10,945 nt of DNA from positions 1 to 10,945 of the forward strand of contig JBBTCX010000310.1 of NCBI GenBank assembly GCA_038043045.1, read 5' to 3'. Each line of letters begins with the position of its first letter. The first letter of the stretch is position 1. This stretch comes from JBBTCX01 sp038043045. GTDB lineage: Bacteria; Planctomycetota; Phycisphaerae; UBA1845. The position numbers and the translations under genes were made by a program. A model generated the notes under the pieces. It was given only the letters and a program-made list of their open reading frames with translations, searched no databases and had not been told where the DNA came from. This document shows positions 6,389-10,945 of this stretch, piece after piece.

Positions 6389-6675
6389 TCCGCGCATCGC
6401 TTGTCATCCTCGTCGCCACCGTGCTGGCCATTCATCTGCTCCACTGGTTCGCATCGGAAGCCATCGAGGGACATTTTCAACAGAGAACCGCCGAGTGGTG
6501 TGTGGCGTTAGCTTCGCCTTCGACGCCGCGCATCGCCAGCACTGCAGAGGAGCCCGGAATGGTGTGGCCTGTGCTTGTCATGCTCCTTGTCTTCCTGTTG
6601 ATATTCAAGGTGATCACTGGAAGTCCCCTTCTGTGGTCACCCGTGAATCATCCTCAAGACACCGCCGAACCGTAG
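6385..6675 (+). CDS. Small two-segment membrane protein (96 aa)
   Basis: GTG at 6385 overlaps the restored stop of the frameshifted gene (GTGA). Hydrophobic segments lie at about 4-22 (SLVILVATVLAIHLLHWF) and 59-77 (MVWPVLVMLLVFLLIFKVI), joined by a 36-residue polar loop. The C-terminal tail is short and acidic to neutral. Family not recognised. It appears to be the last gene of the chaperone/VWA operon: 45 bases without a clear terminator follow before DUF5131, so read-through is possible. It resembles the first gene of the operon (2434-2745) in size and topology but not obviously in sequence. Confidence 0.65.
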   Translation: MIRASLVILVATVLAIHLLHWFASEAIEGHFQQRTAEWCVALASPSTPRIASTAEEPGMVWPVLVMLLVFLLIFKVITGSPLLWSPVNHPQDTAEP

Positions 6676-6720
6676 GGGTCCCGCATAATGCATCAAGGTG
6701 ATTGAAAGCGGAGATCCCCA

Positions 6721-7506
6721 ATGGCCCAAGCAACGACAATTGAGTGGACCGAAGCAACTTGGAACCCCGTGAGGGGGTGCAGTTCAATTAGCCCGGGTTG
6801 CGCCAAGTGCTATGCGGCTCGGATTGCAGCCCGCTTCAGCAAACCAGGAATGCCCTACGAGGGCCTCGCGAAGATGACACCTTACGGCCCACGATGGACG
6901 GGAGAGGTCGTTTGCGCGGAAGATCATCTCTTCGACCCGCTCCAGCAGAAAAGGCCGAAGACCTTCTTCGTCAATTCGATGAGCGACCTGTTCCACGAGG
7001 CCGTGGAGTTCGATTTCATTCACCGAGTATTCAAGGTCATGCAAGGCGCCCATTGGCACCGCTTTCAGATCCTTACCAAACGCTCCGACCGGCTTGCGAA
7101 ACTGAGCGATCATCTTCCATGGCCGCGCAATGTCTGGATGGGTGTCAGCGTCGAGAATGGCGACTACACGTCCCGCATCGACCACCTTCGAGAAACTGGC
7201 GCGCGGATCAAGTTCCTTTCGCTTGAGCCGCTCCTCGGAGCCCTGCCCAATCTGAATCTTCGCGGAATCGACTGGGTAATCGTCGGCGGAGAATCAGGGC
7301 CCGGTGCACGGCCGATGACTGCCGAGTGGGCCACCGACATTCGCGATCAATGCCAACACGCCGGTGTGGCCTTCTTCTTCAAGCAATGGGGCGGCGTCAA
7401 CAAGAAACGAACGGGCCGACTACTGGAGGGCCGCACGTGGGATGGGATGCCACAACGGCGATGCCGAATGTCGGATCAGCTACGAATTGCAGGAGAAGTG
7501 TCGTGA
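6721..7506 (+). CDS. DUF5131 / phage Gp37-Gp68-like protein (261 aa)
   Basis: The N-terminus shows the family signature: IEWTEATWNPVRGC (7-20), then SPGCAKCYA (24-32). C20, C27 and C30 form a CX6CX2C cluster that resembles an iron-sulfur or radical-SAM-like site. Further family blocks are FFVNSMSDLFHEAV, QILTKRSDRL, NVWMGVSVEN, RIKFLSLEPLLG, WVIVGGESGPGARPM and FFFKQWGG. The length is typical. The start follows GCGGAG about 8 bases upstream. The family is common on phages and mobile elements and is often paired with a three-Cys-motif partner gene; its biochemical activity is not known to me. Here the next gene is a different small protein, overlapping by 4 bases. Assignment is strong; function is open. 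Confidence 0.9.
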   Translation: MAQATTIEWTEATWNPVRGCSSISPGCAKCYAARIAARFSKPGMPYEGLAKMTPYGPRWTGEVVCAEDHLFDPLQQKRPKTFFVNSMSDLFHEAVEFDFIHRVFKVMQGAHWHRFQILTKRSDRLAKLSDHLPWPRNVWMGVSVENGDYTSRIDHLRETGARIKFLSLEPLLGALPNLNLRGIDWVIVGGESGPGARPMTAEWATDIRDQCQHAGVAFFFKQWGGVNKKRTGRLLEGRTWDGMPQRRCRMSDQLRIAGEVS

Positions 7507-7808
7507 CCCTGCAATGGGATCTTTCGGATACGCCGCTCTTTCGTTGCGAGACGCGGGTGAATGCGCCGACTGAAGGAGAGCTATTTGTTGTACTTGTCGG
7601 ACTCCTGTTACTGGAGGGCATCGGATATCAGGAGCTTGCCGAACGCGAAGTTGAGTTCCGGCCAGATCAGCAAGATCAGTTGGCGGAGGTATTCGAATAC
7701 AGAATCCCGGAACTTGTGAGCGAATTCGGGGGCGCCGACGCTCTACGTGTCCGACTTTCGGAACTTGTTGGAATCAGAGTATCGCGGATGGGGAACACTG
7801 TCGTATGA
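7503..7808 (+). CDS. Unknown acidic protein (101 aa)
   Basis: GTG at 7503 overlaps the DUF5131 stop by 4 bases, which sets the start; longer frames run inside DUF5131. The protein is acidic, with LQWDLSDTPLF at the N-terminus, a hydrophobic strand or helix FVVLVGLLLLEGIGY (28-42) too short and uneven to be a sure membrane segment, then helices rich in Glu and Gln and a final beta stretch. I do not recognise a family and see no catalytic motif. It occupies the place where a three-Cys-motif partner often sits next to DUF5131, but has only one Cys (C15), so it is not that protein. Confidence 0.65.
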   Translation: MTLQWDLSDTPLFRCETRVNAPTEGELFVVLVGLLLLEGIGYQELAEREVEFRPDQQDQLAEVFEYRIPELVSEFGGADALRVRLSELVGIRVSRMGNTVV

Positions 7809-7867
7809 GACCGTCCATTGAGCTGATGGAGATGGATCGTCTCAAATTCCCAGAGAGATTCAGATGA
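7805..7867 (+). CDS. 20-codon micro-ORF bridging two genes
   Basis: ATG at 7805 overlaps the stop of the 101-aa gene (ATGA), and its own TGA at 7865-7867 overlaps the ATG of the ATPase gene (ATGA at 7864). The 20-residue peptide begins MRPSIELMEM and is rich in Met, Arg and Glu. It closes a gap that would otherwise break the chain of coupled genes. A GGAGATGGA stretch inside it (7827-7835) is too far from 7864 to be a standard ribosome site for the ATPase, which makes re-initiation plausible. It may be a coupling leader rather than a functional peptide. Confidence 0.45.
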   Translation: MRPSIELMEMDRLKFPERFR

Positions 7868-8682
7868 CGGCTCAATTCGGACTCCCGGACAATGCGCTGA
7901 AAGTCACGACGTACCCCGAGTTCACCCACTTCGTCCGTCAGTTCGTTGCGGGCCGCCTGCATCTGCTAATGATCGTTGGCGGTCCAGGCATAGCCAAAAG
8001 TCAGACGGTGCGGCGAGCCGTAGGCAACCGCCCCCACCTGTACCTAGAAACGCACGCCACGGCATTCGGAATGTATCACAAGCTGTACGAGCATCAGGGA
8101 AGGCCCGTGATCATCGACGACTTGGACCACCTCTACCGTGATCAATCGAGCGTCCGTCTCCTTAAGAGCCTGTGCAATACGGATCCGGTTAAGAGCCTAA
8201 GTTGGCCGAGCAGACACCCCGACATCACTTGCGGAGCCGTCCCGTCGTCATTCACCACTACTTCGCCCGTATGCCTCATCGCGAATGAGTGGCGGACGGT
8301 CAACGCCAACGTCCAGGCCATCGAAGACCGTGCCATCATCGTCCATTTCGCGCCGAGTGCCGGTGAAGTGCACGTCAGGGTCCGTGAGTGGTTTGACGAC
8401 GAGGAGGTTTACCAATTTGTCGAAGAGCATCTTCCCTTTATCACGCGGCCCAGCATGAGGCATTACATCAAGGGACAACAGCTCCTCCAGGCCAACCCTG
8501 AACGATGGCGGGAACAACTCCTCACCATCATGGGTCTGGACGAGAAAGTGAAAGCGATTCGGCAACTGCTCATGGCGGCGGAGTTTGCGAGCGACGCCGA
8601 GCGAGTCGCAGCGTTCGAGGCCAACAGTTACGGAAGCCGAGCGACGTTTTACCGCTGGAAGAAGCGGCTCGAGGCGGGCTGA
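7864..8682 (+). CDS. AAA+-like P-loop ATPase with C-terminal HTH-like region (272 aa)
   Basis: Walker A is GGPGIAKSQ (39-47), Walker B is VIIDDLD (82-88), the sensor-1-like strand is VCLIANEW with N141, and R156 in EDRAIIVHF could be the sensor or finger arginine. The order and spacing fit a compact AAA+ domain (about 10-165). The second half is helical, and the end (ERVAAFEANSYGSRATFYRWKKRL, split over 246-269) resembles a helix-turn-helix. Similar proteins on phages and integrative elements are usually annotated only as ATP-binding protein, and some act in replication loading or remodelling. ATG 7864 is set by the 4-base overlap with the micro-ORF. The downstream 360 bases are non-coding, so this ends the cluster. 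ATPase fold: confident. Role in element replication or maintenance: inference. Confidence 0.82.
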   Translation: MTAQFGLPDNALKVTTYPEFTHFVRQFVAGRLHLLMIVGGPGIAKSQTVRRAVGNRPHLYLETHATAFGMYHKLYEHQGRPVIIDDLDHLYRDQSSVRLLKSLCNTDPVKSLSWPSRHPDITCGAVPSSFTTTSPVCLIANEWRTVNANVQAIEDRAIIVHFAPSAGEVHVRVREWFDDEEVYQFVEEHLPFITRPSMRHYIKGQQLLQANPERWREQLLTIMGLDEKVKAIRQLLMAAEFASDAERVAAFEANSYGSRATFYRWKKRLEAG

Positions 8683-9044
8683 CCGATTCACGGTGCTTTT
8701 GGAGCGCTGACGGACATCCTCATTTCCGTGAGACTTTGCGACTCCGAAGTCCGACACCAGTATCCGCCAGGTTTCTCGCCTTGGACTGTCGAGAATAAAT
8801 GGAAAACGTTTGGGTCATGCTAATCCCGGGGCAAGCGACGTTCAGCGATTCAAGGCTTGGTCTGGGAGACAAAGCCGGTTCGGACGGCCGCCAACCGCGG
8901 GGCAGCAAGGGAACGCCAGTTGCCGCAGGTATCCGTCGCCGCATCCAATCCAATGGACCCCGATATTCGCCGCGCCGCGTCGATCGCGAAACATTCCCCG
9001 GAGCCTCCATTTCGCAAGAATAGTTCGTTGACCGAGAACGCCGT
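8683..9044. other. Intergenic stretch before the excisionase-like gene
   Basis: Nothing firm is visible in these 362 bases. A 63-codon frame (8857-9048) ends with a TGA overlapping the ATG of the next gene (ATGA), and its second half (from ATG 8953, MDPDIRRAASIAKHS) looks somewhat protein-like. But it has no ribosome site and competes with two other open frames of similar length (8799-9023 and 8810-9031). I do not call it a gene. A promoter for the HTH gene should lie here; I see no clear -35/-10 pair and no terminator hairpin with a T run for the upstream genes. Confidence 0.4.
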
Positions 9045-9491
9045 ATGAATCGCCGCGAAGCAAAGGCACCGAAGCACCGCTATGCCAAAACGCCGATCGG
9101 CTCGCCGAATGAGGCTGTCGATCGTCGATCCGGCACTACGGAAACGCCACAAACTGCCACCGGGCAAATACCAACACAGCCCGCTGGCGCTGCCCTCCCT
9201 GCCCCGCACTCAGACCCATTCGGAGTGGGGCCCTCGAATGGCCGTTTCTTCACTCCGGAGCAGGTCGCCGCGGCCCTTCAAGTGTCCGCCGAACAGGTTC
9301 GGGCCATGATTCGACAAGGGCGCCTCACAGCGATCAATGTGGGCACGGGCAAGAAGCGCCCCCTTTATAGAATTCCTGCCGGCGCGATCGAAATACTCCT
9401 TGCTCAGGACCCGCCCCCGTGTTCGAGCAACTTTGCGCGTTCTTTCAAACGGCTTCCACCGGTCGAAGATTTTTTTCCTGGCCTTCAGTAG
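9045..9491 (+). CDS. Excisionase-like MerR-type HTH protein (148 aa)
   Basis: Residues 67-121 match the excisionase-type winged HTH (HTH_17): GRFFTPEQVAAALQVSAEQV, RAMIRQGRLTAINVG, then PLYRIPAGAIEILL. Such proteins bend DNA at attachment sites and steer the integrase towards excision, or act as repressors. Residues 1-66 are polar, rich in Pro, Thr, Ala and Gln, and probably disordered; a basic tail follows the HTH. ATG 9045 has only a weak ribosome site, and the N-terminus is uncertain. The gene converges on the integrase and overlaps its 3' end by 47 bases. Neighbourhood supports an Xis role, but a promoter-binding regulator cannot be excluded. Confidence 0.8.
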   Translation: MNRREAKAPKHRYAKTPIGSPNEAVDRRSGTTETPQTATGQIPTQPAGAALPAPHSDPFGVGPSNGRFFTPEQVAAALQVSAEQVRAMIRQGRLTAINVGTGKKRPLYRIPAGAIEILLAQDPPPCSSNFARSFKRLPPVEDFFPGLQ

Positions 9492-10575
9492 CCTCAGGGA
9501 AGAACCTCTTCCTCGCCCGCATGACGGCCTCATTCACTTCTTGGTCGGGTGTATGGGTGTACGTCACCTGTTGCTGAAGTTGCGAATGCCTCATGAACCT
9601 CCGATGCACATGTGGCATCGCGACGGAAGCCATTGCGGTCGAGGCGCAGTGGCGCAACCGGTAAAAGCCATAGCATGGAACGCCGACTTTGGCACAGAGC
9701 CTTCGGAATTGAACGGCAACCGCATCTTTGTTCCACTGCTGCCAAGTTCTCGTGGAAAAAACGTGCCCGTTGTCCGACCTTTCCCGGCCCCGCTTTGCAA
9801 GCCGACGAACCAACGCCGACCTGCCTGCTCGGGTGGTCTCCAGGGCTTCCCTTGTCTGAGGCCAAAGCTGGAAGGTCTGTCGCACGCCGGTTTTGCTTCG
9901 AGGGAGAGTCACATGGTCGCCGTCGAAATGTCGCCATGTCAGATCTTCCAGATCCTTCGGCCCGAACCCGCAGTTCAGGCCGAGAAGGATCATCAACCGC
10001 ATTTGCGCCGTTGCCCCGCCCAAGAGCGCCTGCACGTGTTCGGCCGTATACAAAGGCCGCTCAACGGCATCTGGCCGCTTCCGGGTTTCATTCCGGACAC
10101 GCGAAAGCCGCGGGATCGCGCTCAAGAGGTCGGTCTCCTCCGCGAACTTGAAGATCGCGCGGACCGCATTGAGGTAGTGGTTGATGGACTCCGCAGCATA
10201 GCCGCGCTGTCTCAACGACAGCTTCCAGGCTGCAAACCGTTCCACGGTGAAGTCCGGGGCATCCAACTTAGGATGGTCCTTCAAAAACCTACCGAGCCAG
10301 TCAAGGTAGCACTTGAAGGTTCGCTCGGGGTTTCGCCAATTAGCCCGTTGCGTCGCAACAAAGCGATTGGCTAGCTCCTTCAGCGAAACGGGTCCGGCGA
10401 CCGCATGTTTCGCTGAGCTGGCAGTCTCAAGGCCGAGCTGCGTCCGGTGGTAACGTTCCAATGCAGACGCTTGGTCCGCTCCCAGATAGACGCGCTTACC
10501 GCCGCGCGTGACGTAGAACTGCCCGGTCGGCTTATGAAACGAAATCGGGTCGGTCGAGGGTCGACTTCTTGGCAC
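9445..10575 (-). CDS. Tyrosine recombinase / integrase (376 aa)
   Basis: This enzyme integrates and excises the element by recombination at the tRNA. GTG 10575 has GGAGAAAG 5 bases upstream. Residues 1-50 (SFHKPTGQFYVTRGGKRVYLG) are the N-terminal strand region typical of planctomycete integrases. A SAM-like core-binding domain covers about 63-155 and the catalytic domain about 170-350. Visible catalytic elements: K228 (PRSKTG), R308 in FYRLRH (the usual His is Y305), H330 in FMRHS, and the nucleophile Y339 in VTYTHT, exactly 9 residues after H330. The first box, usually TG.R..E, reads NCGFGPKDLEDL (201-212), so the first catalytic Arg is absent. Length is normal and the frame intact. It lies about 110 bp from the tRNA 3' end, reading away from it, the usual place for a tRNA-targeting integrase. 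Confidence 0.93.
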   Translation of the reverse strand: MPRSRPSTDPISFHKPTGQFYVTRGGKRVYLGADQASALERYHRTQLGLETASSAKHAVAGPVSLKELANRFVATQRANWRNPERTFKCYLDWLGRFLKDHPKLDAPDFTVERFAAWKLSLRQRGYAAESINHYLNAVRAIFKFAEETDLLSAIPRLSRVRNETRKRPDAVERPLYTAEHVQALLGGATAQMRLMILLGLNCGFGPKDLEDLTWRHFDGDHVTLPRSKTGVRQTFQLWPQTREALETTRAGRSALVRRLAKRGRERSDNGHVFSTRTWQQWNKDAVAVQFRRLCAKVGVPCYGFYRLRHCASTAMASVAMPHVHRRFMRHSQLQQQVTYTHTPDQEVNEAVMRARKRFFPEATEGQEKNLRPVEAV

Positions 10576-10587
10576 GGCACTTTCTCC

Positions 10588-10611
10588 AAAAGTGTAGCGA
10601 AAAGTGTAGTG
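10588..10611. repeat. Tandem 12-bp direct repeat upstream of the integrase
   Basis: AAAAGTGTAG occurs at 10588-10597 and 10600-10609; with flanking CG and TG the 12-base units differ at one position. They lie immediately upstream of the integrase ribosome site, between gene and tRNA, so they are candidates for integrase or HTH-protein binding or for autoregulation. Confidence 0.5.
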
Positions 10612-10629
10612 CCAGGTTTTCGGAGGCGG

Positions 10630-10647
10630 CTGACGCGAGGCTGACGC
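10630..10647 (+). repeat. Paired CTGACGC repeats, 11-bp spacing (island side)
   Basis: CTGACGC at 10630-10636 and 10641-10647, one DNA turn apart. The same doublet with the same 11-bp spacing is found inverted beyond the tRNA. They lie where arm-type integrase sites are expected. Sequence pattern seen; binding inferred. Confidence 0.5.
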
Positions 10648-10681
10648 GACGCAAGTGCCTTAGAAACCAGGACTTGCGAAC

Positions 10682-10755
10682 TGGGCGATACAGGACTTGA
10701 ACCTGTGACCTCCTGCGTGTCGAGCAGGCGCTCTAGCCAACTGAGCTAATCGCCC
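10682..10755 (-). tRNA. tRNA-Val (anticodon GAC)
   Basis: A full cloverleaf is visible on the minus strand: 7-bp acceptor stem GGGCGAT/ATCGCCC, D arm GCTC...GAGC, anticodon stem CCTGC/GCAGG with loop TCGACAC (anticodon GAC at 10717-10719), variable loop AGGTC, T arm ACAGG/CCTGT with loop TTCAAGT, and discriminator A at 10682. CCA is not encoded. Position 33 is C instead of the near-universal T. The 3' end faces the integrase, so the attachment core is probably the T arm and acceptor end; the second copy of that core would lie left of this window, as none is seen here. Confidence 0.93.
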
Positions 10756-10831
10756 TTCTTCTGTAAGTCATTAGAAATCAAGCACTCCCCGCTGTCAACA
10801 TCGGTTGCGTACCCATCCGAATCCGCATTCG

Positions 10832-10849
10832 GCGTCAGTCCGGCGTCAG
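10832..10849 (-). repeat. Paired CTGACGC repeats, inverted copy (chromosome side)
   Basis: GCGTCAG at 10832-10838 and 10843-10849, the reverse complement of the island-side doublet and again 11 bp apart. The two doublets are symmetric around position 10739.5 within the tRNA gene. They lie on the side opposite the integrase, so if they are arm sites, part of the recognition region is outside the element or belongs to another element. Confidence 0.5.
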
Positions 10850-10892
10850 TTTTAGGCGCCTTTGAACCTTAGATGTCAGGGGAGCCAACCAG

Positions 10893-10945
10893 TGTAAACG
10901 CCGTTTGAAAAACGTAGCGCTGGGCGGTTGAAAAACGTAGCGCCC
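10893..10945 (+). mobile_element. Possible end of an IS21-family insertion sequence with 23-bp tandem repeat
   Basis: TTGAAAAACGTAGCGC occurs at 10905-10920 and again at 10928-10943, 23 bases apart. The stretch starts with TGTAAACGCCGTTTGAAAAAC at 10893. IS21-family ends are known to begin with TG and to carry repeated internal blocks of a TTTGAAAAA type, and this looks like such an end. Only 53 bases are visible and no istA/istB is in the window, so this is tentative; plasmid-like iterons are an alternative. Confidence 0.35.

Noticed and set aside
9465..9482. T7 run at 9469-9477 as a terminator between HTH and integrase genes
   Set aside because: It lies within both coding regions and I see no stable GC-rich hairpin immediately before it.
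9337..10374. 345-codon open frame on the plus strand opposite the integrase
   Set aside because: The minus strand encodes a clear tyrosine recombinase with catalytic residues; the plus translation is compositionally odd and motif-free.
10600..10609. Shared AGTGTAGTG between the MITE ends and the repeat upstream of the integrase
   Set aside because: Only 9 bases match and the surroundings differ, so a link between the MITE and the integrase site is not supported.
1..10945. CRISPR array
   Set aside because: No series of regularly spaced repeats with unique spacers is present; the only tandem units are pairs.

Overview
The window looks like one end of a genomic island integrated at a tRNA-Val gene in a GC-rich bacterium, most likely a planctomycete. 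Three things suggest that host. The tyrosine integrase has the N-terminal layout and the changed first catalytic box (NCGFGPKDL) that I associate with planctomycete integrases. A REP-like repeat (core CCGCGACCGTGAGGGAGCGG) of a kind I remember from planctomycete intergenic regions sits inside a short MITE-like element. One short gene resembles a small hypothetical family common in that phylum. All of this is from memory; no search was possible.

Layout. Positions 1-2033 hold a leftward operon: a 119-aa soluble protein, a 70-aa one-segment membrane protein, a 148-aa Cys/His-rich probable zinc protein, and a P-loop ATPase of the FtsK/HerA/VirB4 type that runs off the left edge. Positions 2034-2433 are the divergent intergenic region, with a nested inverted repeat and a 147-bp element with 14-bp terminal inverted repeats. 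Positions 2434-6675 hold a rightward operon: a two-segment membrane protein, a GrpE-like exchange factor, an Hsp70-like protein without the C-terminal lid, a VWA protein with a complete MIDAS, a one-segment membrane protein, a short gene broken by one extra T, and another two-segment membrane protein. Positions 6721-8682 hold a DUF5131 (phage Gp37/Gp68-like) gene, a 101-aa unknown, a 20-codon micro-ORF and an AAA+-like ATPase, the last three chained by 4-base start/stop overlaps. Positions 9045-10575 hold an excisionase-like HTH gene converging on the integrase. The integrase starts about 110 bp from the 3' end of tRNA-Val(GAC). Short repeats flank the tRNA on both sides, and a tandem repeat resembling an IS21-family end lies at the right edge.

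How it may work together. Integrase, HTH protein and tRNA form a recombination module. The AAA+-like ATPase and DUF5131 genes look like mobile-element accessory or replication genes. The most unusual part is the pair of divergent operons joining a private, lidless Hsp70/GrpE pair, a VWA protein, several tiny membrane proteins and an FtsK/HerA-like ATPase. No J-protein is visible. I infer a membrane-associated, chaperone-driven assembly carried by the element (transfer, conflict or stress), but its function cannot be read from the sequence.
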